Source: Rhipidocladum racemiflorum
Taxonomy: Eukaryota; Streptophyta; Magnoliopsida; Poales; Poaceae
Reading direction: 5' to 3'
Assembly: GCA_036346355.1 (NCBI GenBank)
Contig: CM070592.1
Location: 33,426,467-33,490,466 of the forward strand
DNA: 64,000 bases
Positions 39,823 to 52,554 of the stretch are shown piece after piece. The stretch's first letter is position 1. Each line of letters starts with the position of its first letter. Both the position numbers and the translations under genes were made by a program. The notes beneath the pieces were generated by a model. It saw nothing but the letters and a program-made list of their open reading frames with translations. It was not told the DNA's origin and did not search any database.

Positions 39823-42796
39823 TGAACTCTGCAAATCTCTACGTCGCCTCATTCCAATGCCATTGACGTACCTTTGGAAGGAGGTTATAAGACCCCCTTG
39901 GGAGGGCATTAGGGTTGTTGCTGGTGTTTTGAGTCCTCTTGAGCTTTGTGTGAGTTTGTGGGAGTGGTTTGCATGGTTTTGCTTCTTCCCATTTGGTTTT
40001 GAGCTCAAGAGTGATCCTATGTAGGCTCCCGGATCGGCTATCCGGAATCCCCTGTGTATTTCTGTACTAGTCCCAGATCAGTAGCTAGTACACACAGTCA
40101 AAAGTGATGAATCAACAACCATATCACGAATACATATAATTAAATAAGAATAATACCGAAGAAAAGCAAAGACCTTATGATCAAGGTTTACCATTACGGC
40201 CTGAACAGACGGAACAACTTGAACAACTGCAGCGGAAGACGAAAACACCAAAGCGACCCATCCAAATGCCCACAGGCAATCGAGTGGGGAGCGCGCCCTA
40301 GTCGTTGGAATTCCTTAACAGCTTCTTTCACTTCTGAGATAGGATTAGAATGTAGCACGTGAGTACATAAAGTACTCAGCAAGTCTGGGAAATTATGCAC
40401 AATGTAGGCTATCCAAAGATGGCTTAACATGGTTCTTTTGCATAAAGCCAAGTTTCATCAAATCATACTTGTTAATAATTTTCACAAAGCATATTTGAGA
40501 AATTCTTTTGAATAATTGAATTAGGTAATATTGTAGTGAAGGTTCTAACCACCACTCACTAATATAGAGGCTCTATCCGCCACATCTCAACAAAATCAGG
40601 GTTCAATCCAATCACATGACTCTATACGCCTGATTCACAAAATCAGGTTCCTTCCACCTACCTGGCTTTAGCCGCCAGAAGCACACCCGAGAGTTCTAAC
40701 CGCTCTCGGATCCCAAAACAAACCATTGTTTAGTTGAAACCAAAAACCAAAGTCTACCAGTATGAAAGCATTCAGCAAGCTTTGCCTTTGACCGTAGGCA
40801 CGGCTATTCAAATAGTTTTAACTCTGCAGAGGTGTACAACTTTACCCACAAGACATGATATTCCCTTGATTCCATGCAATTAGCACACTGCCTTAGGTGT
40901 GCCGACAGGGATATCATGACAAGGCCTTTACAATGTATACGCCTAACCTGACCCACCCGCTGAGGTTTCACCGCTGTTAGGGTTATATCCACCCAGTACA
41001 GAAGCCCCCTTGTGACACCACGGAGTGTCGTAATCTTATAAAATGTGGATGTTGAGGTCAAAACATTATAAAATATGTAAAAGGAGGTTAAAACTTTACG
41101 TTATGCCGTTTATAGCGTGTTTTTGGGCCGTTTTCGGGTGTTTGGGCCTCTCCGGGGGACTTTGGGCCTTGGGGGTTGAGTTGGTCCTCCGGTGGAAGGG
41201 TTTGGGCCCAAGGGGGGGACATTTGGGCAGCCAAATCTGGCCCCCACCCCTTGGTGCGCCCCAAACTCCCTCTCCCAACCCTAGCCGCCACCCCCTAGCC
41301 CCCCCATGCGCCTCCACCCTTCCCCTTCCTCTCCATCTTCCCCCATGGCGCCACCACCCCTCTCCTCGCCTCTCCACCTCCCTTGCTGCCCCTAGGGGAG
41401 TTCTCCACCTCACCAACCCAAAGATCCATCCATTGGAGTGCTCCGCGATGATGAGATCCGGTGGATTTGGAGCGAGGAAGGAGATCGCGCGAACCGGGAG
41501 GAGATCCATTGGGTTTTCGTGCGTTGGGCGAAGGTATGGCCATGGGAATCCTTGGGGTTGGACTAGGTACTGTTCTAAGGGTGATTATCAAGTTTTTAAA
41601 TCAATTGGTGGTGCTAGAATTGAGTAGATTGGATTAGATCTAGAAGTTGCCACGTTCTCTGTTTCGGGCAGCATGAGCAGTCGACCTAGGGTTTGGGTTT
41701 TCGACAATTTAGAGTCGGAATTTGGTCGTACGGCTGTTAAAGAAGTTGTAGGTAATTTCAATATCTTTCCGTGGGTATAAAGAACGTCTAATTCCGCACA
41801 GCCGTTTGAAAGTTATGGATGTTTTACCGAGCATATTAAAATCTGTGACGTGATTGGAACAGATCACGGTATTTTGTAGATTAAACAACTTTAGATTCCG
41901 AATCAGCTTTTCTATATACTTAGAAAAAGTTGGGAAATTTCCTAAGCTACGCGAGGATGTACTCGTTTAATTGATTCGGAGTCTTAGAACCCGAGTTATG
42001 CCTTTTGGAAGGCTGCTGTCTCGACGGGACAGAACCTCTGTTTTTGGGTTTTGCGAGTAGTTGGTGATGTCGGGGTAGAAGAGGGTTTGCGTACTGTTTT
42101 GTGGACATGATTGTGAGTGTGTGGTCCCTATGTGCAGGTGGTGCGACCCCGGGAGTGCCTTCTACTTCTCGCCAATCCGTCGCTCGTGGTGGAGGCAAGT
42201 GTATTGGAATGGGTAGTGGGTTGTAGTTTGTTTGATTGATTGAGATTGAAATTTGAATATATGATATGTTCACATGTCATGCTTTAATGTTTGCTATTGA
42301 TATGATGAATATGTTTATTATGTGATGATGTCATGTGTTAATGTACAAGTTATCCATGATGATGCCATGTGTTAATGTACAAGTTATTCATGATGTTGGC
42401 ATATTTGCATACATGGCAAGATACATGGCCCGGGCGGTGAGAAAGTCATAACTAGTCCGGGGAAGGTCGGTGAGAAAGTTATGACTATTCCGGAGAGCCA
42501 ATGAGTAAGTCCTACATCGTGATTCCATCCACCGTGGTGTGGGGAAGCGAGGAGTAGGCACCCTCCATCTTCGGGATGGAAGGGGGAGAGGGTGCACACC
42601 GACGGGTGTGTACTCAACCATACCGGTATGAGTTTCCAAGGAGATATGAGCATCACATCGCATTGCATACATAATGATGATGATAATGATTTGTGAACAT
42701 GAATGAGATGATATACATGATGTGAGTTGTTGTAGCCATGTAATTATTTTTGTTTGTACCATTGCAATATATTTGCTGAGTGATGAACTCACGCTT

Positions 42797-44656
42797 GGAT
42801 GTGTGCTGATGCAGAATGGAAAGGTCGTCGCTTATGCGTCAAGGCAGTTGAGACCGCATGAGGAGAATTATCCGACACATGACCTAGAGTTAGCTGCCGT
42901 AGTGCATGCCTTGAAGATATGGCGTCACTATCTGATTGGAAACAGATGTGAAGTGTACACGGACCATAAGAGCCTTAAGTACATATTCACCCAGTCGGAT
43001 CTGAATATGAGGCAAAGGAGATGGTTAGAGTTGATCAAGGACTACAATGTTGGAATCCATTACCATCCCGGGAAGGCCAACATAGTTGCCGATGCCTTGA
43101 GTCGGAAAAGCCATACGGTGAGCATGTTGCTAGCCACAAGTCAGGAAGAGCTATGTGAGGATTTCCAGAGGTAGAAGATTGAGGTGGTACCTAGTGGGTT
43201 CTTGGCCGCATTAGAAGTAAAGCCTACCCTAGAAGATCAGATCCGGGAAGGACAGAAGGATGATGACAAGATCCGCAGGATTAAGTCCATCAAGGAAGAA
43301 GGCAAGGCAGAGGACTTCAAGTTGGATGAGCAAGGCACGTTATGGATGAAGGATCGGATTTGTGTGCCTAACAGGAAGGAGTTAAAGCAACTGATTTTGG
43401 AAGAAGCCCATGACTCCAAGTACTCAATTCATCCTGGAAGCGCCAAAATGTATCATGATTTGAAGGAAAGATTCTGGTGGCCGAGTATGAAACGTGAAGT
43501 TGCCGAGCATGTTGCATTGTGTGACGTATGCCAGAGAGTCAAGGCAATGCATCAGAGACCAGCAGGATTGCTACAGCCGCTGAAAATACCTGCGTGGAAG
43601 TGGGAGGAAATCGGAATGGATTTCATTACCGGTCTGCCTAAGACTCAAGGAGGTTATGACTCCATATGGGTTATAGTAGATCGTTTGACCAAGGTAGCCC
43701 ATTTTATCCCCGTAAAGACCACCTACTCGGGAGATAAGTTAGCAGAGTTGTACATGATCAGGATCGTCTGTTTGCACGGAGTGCCAAAGAGGATTGTATC
43801 GGATAGAGGTACCCAATTTACCTCAAGGTTTTGGAATAAGTTGCATGAAGCCATGGGAACCCGTTTAAACTTCAGTACAGCTTATCATCCGCAGACGGAT
43901 GGACAGACCGAAAGAGTCAACCAGATTCTGGAGGATATGTTAAGAGCTTGTGCATTGGCTTATGCTACCTCTTGGGATAAGAGTTTGCCGTATGCCGAGT
44001 TCAGTTACAACAATAGTTATCAGGCTAGTTTACAGATGTCACCTTTTGAGGCACTGTATGGTCGACCCTGTCGGACGCCGTTGAATTGGAATGAGACCGG
44101 CGAGCGCCGTGTCTTCGGGCCTGATATTCTTCAGGAGGCTGAAGAGCAGATTGCCATGATTAGGGAAAGGCTGAAGATCGCCCAATCACGACAGAAGAGT
44201 TATGCCGACAACCGTCGCCGAGACTTGAGTTTTGAACCAGAAGACTTTGTATACCTCAGAGTTACGCCTCTCAGGGGAGTTAAGAGGTTCCATGCTAAAG
44301 GGAAACTCGCACCCCGTTATGTTGGACCATTTAAGATTTTGAATCGCAGAGGCGAAGTTGCTTATCAGCTGGAGTTGCCTCAGTCATTAGCAGGAGTACA
44401 TGACGTATTCCATGTGTCCCAGTTGAAGAAGTGTCTCCGAGTACCTGAGGAACAGACACCGCTAGAGTCAATTGAGTTGCAAGAAGATTTGACTTACAAG
44501 GAGAATCCCGTAAAGATTTTGGACACTATGGATCGAGAGACCAGAAATAAGTCAACCCGTTTCTGTAGAGTACAGTGGAGCAACCACACGGAGAGTGAAG
44601 CAACTTGGGAACGCGAAGAGGATTTGAGGAAAGAGTTTCCAAACCTATTCCTTTAG
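42797..44656 (+). pseudogene. chromovirus RNase H-integrase-chromodomain with one stop
   Basis: The frame starts GCVLMQNGKVVAYASRQLRP (RNase H), with YTDHKSLKYIFTQ and ADALSRKSH. A TAG at 43172-43174 interrupts one continuous frame (EDFQR-stop-KIEVVP). Integrase has HHCC (SIHPGSAKMYHDL...CDVCQRVK) and D-D-E in GMDFITGLP, VSDRGTQF and DGQTERVN. A GPF block (APRYVGPFKILNRRGEVAYQ) follows, then a chromodomain-like end (FCRVQWSNHTESEATWE). Chromodomains of this lineage are thought to guide insertion into heterochromatin. Apart from the stop and the missing N part it is well kept. Confidence 0.92.
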
Positions 44657-45019
44657 TAAGCCCTGAATCTCGGGGACGAGAATTTTCTGGAATTTATTTG
44701 GATTTATTTGGAATTTATTTGAATTTATTCCATTTTGAAATAATTAAAGAATTTAATTTTGCAAATAAAATTTTGTTGGAAATATTTTATTTGAGTCCAA
44801 AATGTTCCAAAATATTTTCCAGAATTTTTCTAGAATTTTTCTGAGTATTTTGCTATTTTTAATGAATTAAATGAATTACTGGGAATTATTTTAATTATTA
44901 AATCGCTGGAAAATGCGAGTGGGTTTGTACTGTTCATCCGACCGAGCCCGAGTCAGACTCGAGTTCGAGTCCGACCCGAGCCATGTGACTCGACCGAACC
45001 AGCTCTAAAACCTAATCGA

Positions 45020-45700
45020 TCCCAACCGTTGGATCAAGATCCAACGGTCAGGATTTCCCCGTACCGCTTGGATCGCGCCATGTGGACGGTCGACCATCGT
45101 CGTCTCCGCCCGAGTCCGAGCCGGACTCCGCCGCCGCGCCCGCCGCCGTGGAGAACTAGGTTTCCGTGTCCCGCGCGGAAGCCGAGGCTATTTAAAGCCC
45201 GGGTCACGCCCCGAGGTTGCCCTCTTCCGTGCGCACCCGTGTCCTCGAGCCATCTCGCCTGAGCCGTCGCCGTTTGCCCGTACGAGCTCGTCGGAGTTAG
45301 AATCCTGTTTCGCCGTGGTTAAAAGCCGATTCCGCCGCCGTCCGCCGTCCTCCGCCGCCACCGAGCACAGATCTAGGACCCCCAGGACGAGACGCACCCG
45401 AAGAGACCTTTCATCTCGCCGGAGCGCGCCCGGAACGCCGAGACCGTGGTCATCGTCTTCATCTCCGGCCAAGCTAGCGCCGCCGTGAAGCCATCGCCGA
45501 CCCCGAGCTCCACCGACCGTCCGATCAAGATCCAAAGGCTCAGATCGCGCCACGTCACCCTCGGTGAGTTCCCCGTTGAAAATCCTAGATCTAATCTCAA
45601 CCGTTGGATCTAGATCCAACAGCTTAGGTCGTGCCACGTAGCAGGAACTGCACCAGGCTAGATTGGATCTGGACCGTTAGATCAAGATCCAACGGCCCAG
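45020..45700 (+). promoter_or_regulatory. LTR promoter region with three GATC palindromes
   Basis: CCGTTGGATCAAGATCCAACGG (at about 45027) and two variants (about 45600 and 45675) are near-perfect palindromes with a GATCNAGATC core. A TATA-like CTATTTAAAGC lies at 45188. This looks like the U3/R promoter of the chromovirus LTR. Confidence 0.55.
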
Positions 45701-48490
45701 ATCAACCCGTGCGCCCCAAGCACATGAGGCCCAAATCCAATCCTAGCCGTCGGTTTTCAAACCAACGGCCACGATCGTGCCACGTGTCCAGGGAGCCGAA
45801 CCGCCACGCGCGGCGTCAGCGTGGAGTCATCGACACACGGGGCCCGCGTGTCAGCGACCGCACCGTGACGTCACCCATGACGTCATCGGTGGGACCCACT
45901 GTCGGCCGTGGTGAGTCCCGCCGACGCCGCGATGCCGTCACCCGAGGGGGACCCACCTGTCAGTTTCACGTGATTCGTGGACCGAGTCCACGGTAGACCC
46001 GAGCCGAGCGTGGACCACGTCCATGGACCGGCTGACGTCAGCAGGCCAATCAGAAGCTGCCACGTGTCCTTGCTGACGCAATAATTAATTTCCGAAAAAG
46101 AAAATGATTTATTAATTCGAAATAATGATTTCAGATTTGATTCAAACTTCAAACGCTTATAACTTTTGCGTTTCAACTCCGATTTGAGTGATTCAAATTT
46201 CTAAATTTGTATAAAATTGAGGCCTACCTAGATATGAATTTTAATTAATTTTTGGACTAAAGTTTTTCTCTGTAAAATTATTTAATTGATTATTTAAACT
46301 CTAAATAATCATAACTTTTGCATTTTAACTCCAAATTTGACGATTCCAGTTTCTAAAAATTCATAAAATTATGTTCTCTCTGTTTATGGATTTTATTTGG
46401 ATGTTTGGGCACTTTTTGCCTATTGTTTATTTGTGTATTTGCTATTTGCACGCTTTACAAGTAGACGTTGAAGTGCCGGAAGGATTTGAAGGAGAAGTAT
46501 TGACTCAGGATCCAACTCAAGACCAAGAACAAGTACTTTTTGAAGGCAAGTTGTGCTTTGACCATGTTGATCCTATTTCGAAATCTATTTTGATTTAAAC
46601 TATTGCATGCTAGTTCAATTAGAAAAATACTTTATTTAAACATGGGGGCTAGATAAATACCAATTTGCTGTATGACACCTTGATTACTTAAGTATGTGCC
46701 ATGACCCTTGTCACCCTAGTTGTGGTTTACTAGTTGGACATTATTAACTTGCCAACATGGGTTTTAGACCGTTGTAGTAAACTGCTTAGACCTGCTACGT
46801 GCTCATGACATGATTTTGGATAATCAAACGTTAATATTGACTTAATGATATATTGAACCTGTTTTGGAAAAGTATCATGTGATGTTGATGGCACGTGGTG
46901 CATGGTAATCAACTGGGGTTTGATAAACGCTTCGGCCAGGGCATGTGGCAAGAGTAATCAGGTGGGCCAGTTGTGGCATTGGGGATGTTGATTTGGTTCT
47001 TCGGGTAGTCTTGCCCTGGTCACCCTAAGGACTTCACCTTGCAAGCCTTTGAACTGGGTCTAACGTGCAACCACATGTCTGTAATGGGACGGACCTAGTT
47101 GACTAAGTTGTCGATAACGCACTGTGGGACCTCGTGAGGTCAACTACACCCTTTGTGTAAGTTGTACGGGGAGCGCATCGGCCGAGGCCAGTACCCATCT
47201 AACGGTTGATTGGCCTAGACTTCGCCTTAGCTAAGGGAAGGGTTAGTGCGCAATAACCGGGGAGGACCACTTGTATTGTTAGAAGTTTCCGAAAGACTTT
47301 GTTACGGGAACTCGCCTTTGTGGTGTTTGACTGTATCTTGTGGGTAAAGTGCATAACCTCTGTAGAGTATAGAATCTATTCGAATAGCCGTGTCCGCGGT
47401 ATTGGACATCACTCGGGAATTACAGTCAAGGGTTAGATTTTCTCAAAAATAACTTGGTTTGAAAAGTTGGGTTGGATTAATAATGATGTTAATGGAAATG
47501 TGGTTTAGGATGGGAAGATGGTTGTTAAACTTCTTGAAAGTTATTTATGCTTTACTTGTTTCTACTGCTTTCGAATCTACTTATATTACTTGTCAAATGC
47601 TGTTTTCTGCAAATATACCTTGAGCTATTCCTTTGTACCAAGCCATGCATGTAGTATATTAGCTGCATTCTGTGCATGACTTGCTGAGTACCAAGTACTC
47701 ACCCTTGCCACAATATAACACCAGTTGAAGAGGAGGCTACACCAGCTTTGGAGGAGGAGTTCCAAGAGGACCCGTCTACTTAGGAAGCGAGCCCAGTCAG
47801 TTGCCTGTGGTATACTGGATGGCGCCACGAAGTTATTTGATTTTTTCCGCTGCTATTATTTTTCTCTGAATAAGTTTCGCCTTGCGAGGCATATATTTGT
47901 AACTTGACCATAAGGTCGAGTAATCAGTTTGACTATTTAAATAAAGTACTTTATTAGTATCGAGTGGTATGATTGTGATATTTACCGATGTTAAGACTGT
48001 GTGCACTAGCGCGTTCCTGGACTAGTGCTAAATACACAGAGGGTCCGGATTTGCAAATTCGGGGTCCCGACAACCGGCATGTGGGAAAGGGCATTAGCTA
48101 CACATCTTCACGTAGTTCCAGTCACATTTACCAACCTTGAGTCATGATCATAATAATAGTGCCCTGAACTAGGTGTATGGATTAATTTTAATGTGCTGTT
48201 GATCCTCTTTGCTTAGCTATAGATGATTGTGTGGTTGGTTTTGGTTTAATTGTTTATGATGATGTTTTATCCATTATATATTGCTGCTTTAGATGCCTTA
48301 TGTTATGAAATATTTTGCTATGATATTGCTATTGTTCAAATCATGATAAAACAAAGGAGATGCTGCCGAAATTTTGGTGTTTAGCATTTGTGCCTTTGCT
48401 GAAATTTGTCTTCGTGTATGGTATTTAGTTGATGTTTAGTCTATGTTTGGTAGAATTCGGGCATACTAGATGCCGGGGTGTTACACCCCT

Positions 48491-51400
48491 CTTGCGCCGT
48501 GTGAGCAAAATAACAACAACAACAATGCCTCTATCCGGCGCTCACATTCCACCGAGTGGTGAGTCTAAGTCAGGTTTCTACAAATTAGTTAGCTGTGTCG
48601 TGCCCACTTTGACATGTGGTTGTACGGTTATGCTTAGAATGGAGACAGTCATAAGCGTCGGTCCTTAACTGACTTGGGGCGGTACTTGCGCAATGAAAGC
48701 TAGCACTCCATCCGCGCCCACCAGACAAACCATTCCGCCCCAGTCCAAAACCATTTTTCATTTTATTTTTATTTTGTAAACCATTGTCAATACTCCTTGT
48801 CTATAACTTCCAATACAAGTTTTCAAGAGATAATTGAAATTCCCACCCATAGGTGAATATTGACCGATAGCGAGGCTAAGCATTTCTACCATACTATTCT
48901 ATTCCACCAATAGTTTATTTTATAAAAAATACAAAGCTCAGGGTTTGATCACAATCCCTATAATCAATTTTATAATCTCCAATAATCCTTCTATTGCCAT
49001 AATTTGATAATCATAAGAATAATCCAATCCAATATAGTATCCAACAAGTAAGAAGTATATCATGGTACCACCATCACTCCAAAATCATATTAAACCACAA
49101 TCATGTTTGTATATGAAATATTTCCCTTGAACTATAACTTGTTTTATTGGCTTATCCATCATTCATACGGCGATCAATCTTATCATCCGCTAAGAACATT
49201 TCGTCCAAGCACTTACTAAACCACCGAGAATACTTCACAATATCCCCTTTAATCATCTAGAATACAATCCACCGATAATACTGCACAATATTATCTCTAA
49301 TAATCTAGAATACAATCACCGATAATACTTCATAATGTCGTATATTTAATCCTTCACATCATCACCTCAAAATCATCTACTTTAACCCACCAAGAATACG
49401 TAATATCATCATTTACAAAATCACTAAATATCTTGGATTATTCACAATTCTCCATAAATGATTATCACATATCTATATTTCCATAATCATCTATTTCTTA
49501 ATCAGTCCGTAATAGTAATTCCCAACAACCACTAATAATCCAACTATCTCTGATTCTTATTTGATCAACCCAAGAAATCCAATTCAACATATTATCTACT
49601 TGCAATGATCTATTTAATCCAACATGAATACTTCACAATACCATCCATCCTCCAAAATTTCCCCCAATCCATTATAATGTGAACTACTATAACAATCCAA
49701 CTGCACAATATTTCAATCATCAATGTTCATAGATCAACTTCATAATTAACAATCTCCAACAACACAAATTTTACCTAACTCCAACTCTCATTCTATACTA
49801 TAGGATCCATTCAAAATGTCTTCCAAATAGTCATTTCCCTAATCAAAGAATATTTTATCGAAAGTATTTATTATGGTGGATTACGGTACTAGGGCGACAA
49901 AGGGCCATGGATAACAACGTCAAGGAGATATAAGCAACAGGTATAACTAACAACCTAACGTTAACATAATCCTTTTATATAAATAGCAATGCAATTGGTA
50001 AAACATTATAAAACATTTATAAATCATGGGTTCAACATGCGTCAAGGAGACTTGCCTCGGTCACAGCGAGAATGTTGAACACTTGAAGTCCGGCGACGGG
50101 ATCGGCGATCGCGTCGGGGTCCCCGGCTACGCGCAAATCGAGGCAATAAATAAATAAAAGAAAATAAATAAAATCCAAAAATTATAAAAATAGTACTGGC
50201 AGGTAGATCTTGATTTTAGATGAATTTAGGAATTTGAATGGAGTCAAACGGAGTTCGGACAGAGAAGTTATGAGCTTCCAAAGTTTGAATTTCGAATAAT
50301 TGGAAAACCGGGAATATTTTCGGGAATATTCCAATGTTGACTGTGCTGAATGTTTGACTTTGACTTGGACTTGGTCTCATCTCTATGGCATGTGGGGCCA
50401 AGGTGTCATAGGTGGAAGGTTGTCTTCAAGCTTGGGCTTCTCCATGGTTGCCATGGAGGCAAGGATGGAGGAGGGCTCACGGCGAGGGGGCGGCGGGTCG
50501 CCGGCCGCGGCCAAGAAGGCGGCCGAGCGCTGGGCGACGGGCGCACGGGGCCGGGGCGGCGGGCGCTGGCGGCGAGGCGGGCGGCGGCCGGCGGCCACCG
50601 TGCGCTGAGCCCAAGCATGGGCAACCACAGTGGCCTCCCAACACGAACAGAGGACCCAAAAAAAAATCTAAAAACCCCGATTTTTCCTCATTTTCGCATG
50701 GAATTGAGTCAAACAAAAGCCTAGAACCTCTAGATTACATCCTTAGAGACCTAGAGAAGGAAGGAATTGAGTTAATTCTCACCGGAGACGATGAAATCGA
50801 CGACGAACGGAGCTCCGGCCGAACCGAGAAAACCGAGAAATTCGTTGCCAATTCTTGATGCAACCTAAAATTGACGATTGGGTTAGACTCTAGACTCATC
50901 CACGGTCACAAGGAACCAAGTGGCATGAAGAATGGCTCACCGGAGAAGGATCTACAAGCACGAACTCGAAGAACACTAAAAAAGTTCAACACGACGTCGG
51001 TTTTCTTGATCTCACGGGCACAAGAGTGGAGTAGATGAAAGGAGGAGCACACTCCCAAAACGGGGACTCTTATACGAAGAGAATGGAGGTGGTGGTGCGG
51101 CATTTGGAGGTGAAACGGCCGAGATAATGACGTTTGAATCAATTTCGATTTTCATTAATACGACCATTTCCGGCGAGGTTAGTGGCTAATGAAGGTGAGG
51201 AATGGCAAGAGATCGTCGTTGCGGATCCAACGCAACCGACCGTTCGCATTTTGGAGTTGAAATGAAGAAGTTATGAGCATTTGAGTGCAACCCTAGCCAT
51301 TGTTGCTTAGTTGGAGCTCTCTGTTATTTGCCATGTCCAGAGGTGGAAGAAGGAGCACTATTCCCTTGCCACGTGGCACTCTCCCATTGGTCCTCCTTTA

Positions 51401-51872
51401 CGCAAACGATTCGCCCTAGAGAAAAATAAGGACAAATGGTCTAAAAATTCCGAAAAAATTCCTAGAACCATTTTAGAATATTTGGACCCAATAAAATTGG
51501 TTCCACGGAATTTGGATGATTTTTGTGGAATTAAATAGTCGGGCGCGGATCGTAGGCATTAAACAAAAGCCGCGCGAGATAAAATAGGAACGGAGGTCCA
51601 AAAATCCGGGGAATGATTTCTAAAATCATTTAGGAATATTTGGAACACAATTGAAGTGGTTTGGGGATTTTTGGAGCATTTTTGGGCTCGGGTGAAATTT
51701 CGGGTACCGGCGGGAACTGGAAAATTCGATTTTTCGACCGGAGGGAAATTAAATCCCGATTTTGAAGGGGAATGGATGCCAGATTAATATAAACACCATG
51801 GAAACTCGAAATTTTGAATTTAATTTATTTAAATTAGGTTTTTCTCCAGAAAGCGAAAACTAGGGTGTTACA
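48491..51872 (-). repeat. larger part of the TCCTA-flanked solo LTR
   Basis: Mostly AT-rich, no coding domain. A C/G-rich block at 50440-50610 gives overlapping frames. It ends, on the minus strand, with TGTAACACCCTAG. Confidence 0.7.
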
Positions 51873-52548
51873 TCCTAATTGCATGAGTTGCATCTAGTAA
51901 GGATTGAGAGGACCCTAGTTGCATTGGTTGCACTAGGTGATCACCGGAATCGCGGAGGAGCGATCGGTGAAGCTTGAGCGGGGTGCTCAACTTGTTACTC
52001 TTGGAGGTCGGTGCCTCCTAGACGGCGTAGGTGCGTCGTGCGCGGGAGCTCTCAAGGTTTGTGAGAAGCCCCGGCGAAAGTTTGTGAAGGTTGGTGCTTA
52101 GCCTACCCAGCGGGGTAAAAAGCAACCATTAGTGGATTCGAGGTGAAGGCTCAAGTGAGTGGGCCGGTCCAAAGTGAGTTGGACTTCCTCAACGTGGAGT
52201 AGGAGGGTTATCTCCGAACCACGGTAAAAAGTAACTTGTCCCTTGTCTCTTTTACCTTTAAGCATTTACTTTATTGCTAAATTATCAATTGCTTGATTGT
52301 GAATAGAATTGCTTAGTGTAGCTTGCTTGATCAACTTAGCAATTCTAGCTTAGAGACTTAATTTAGTTAGTGCACTAGTTAGCCTAGTTGATTTAGGTTT
52401 TAATTGTCAAAACCTTAGTCTTCCGCTTGCGCATATTTTTGTGTAGGTTTTGACATAGGGGTAATATAAGGCGATCCTCGATTAGTAGTAGAAGATTTTT
52501 AAATCGCCTATTCACCCCCCTCTAGGCGCATCCTCGACCCTACACACC
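51873..52548 (+). mobile_element. Sirevirus/Maximus-like copia LTR fragment
   Basis: The end CCTATTCACCCCCCTCTAGG and CATCCTCGACCCTACA is typical of Sirevirus LTR ends. The solo LTR inserted into this element: its left side resumes at 40019 (TGATCCTA), so part of it lies at about 39823-40019. Confidence 0.6.
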
Positions 52549-52554
52549 CAAACA

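Larger units (their letters stand above)
42786..48069 (+). mobile_element. 5'-truncated chromovirus (Tekay-like) with 3' LTR region
   Basis: It joins the host LTR in the RNase H domain and ends GGGGTCCCGACA at 48069. It carries RNase H, integrase and chromodomain, then the purine-rich CTCGGGGACGAG (44672-44683) and 3.4 kb of 3' region and LTR. The LTR start could not be placed. No primer site, gag, protease or RT remain. Confidence 0.8.
41011..48485 (+). mobile_element. LTR of the TGTGACACC...GGGGTGTTACA family, interrupted
   Basis: It begins TGTGACACCACGG, ends GCCGGGGTGTTACA and has the duplication CCCCT (41006-41010 and 48486-48490). The left part (to about 42785) is related to 29274-31100 (for example CTACGCGAGGATGTACTCG and CATACCGGTATGAG). 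The right part (48070-48485) is related to 32040-32177. Between them lies the chromovirus. Confidence 0.85.
40020..51872 (-). mobile_element. solo LTR (chromovirus type), split by nested insertions
   Basis: Minus-strand ends are TGTAACACCCTAG (51872) and GGGAGCCTACA (40020). The 5-bp duplication TCCTA flanks it (40015-40019 and 51873-51877). Without the inner insertion (41011-48490) it is about 4.37 kb. The part 40020-41010 is related in reverse to 47000-48069, and 48580-49100 in reverse to 59640-60160. The part 50840-51872 matches 62585-63600. Confidence 0.85.

Noticed and set aside
50300..50858. GC-rich frames up to 148 codons
   Set aside because: They overlap on both strands inside LTR sequence of the minus-strand solo LTR.
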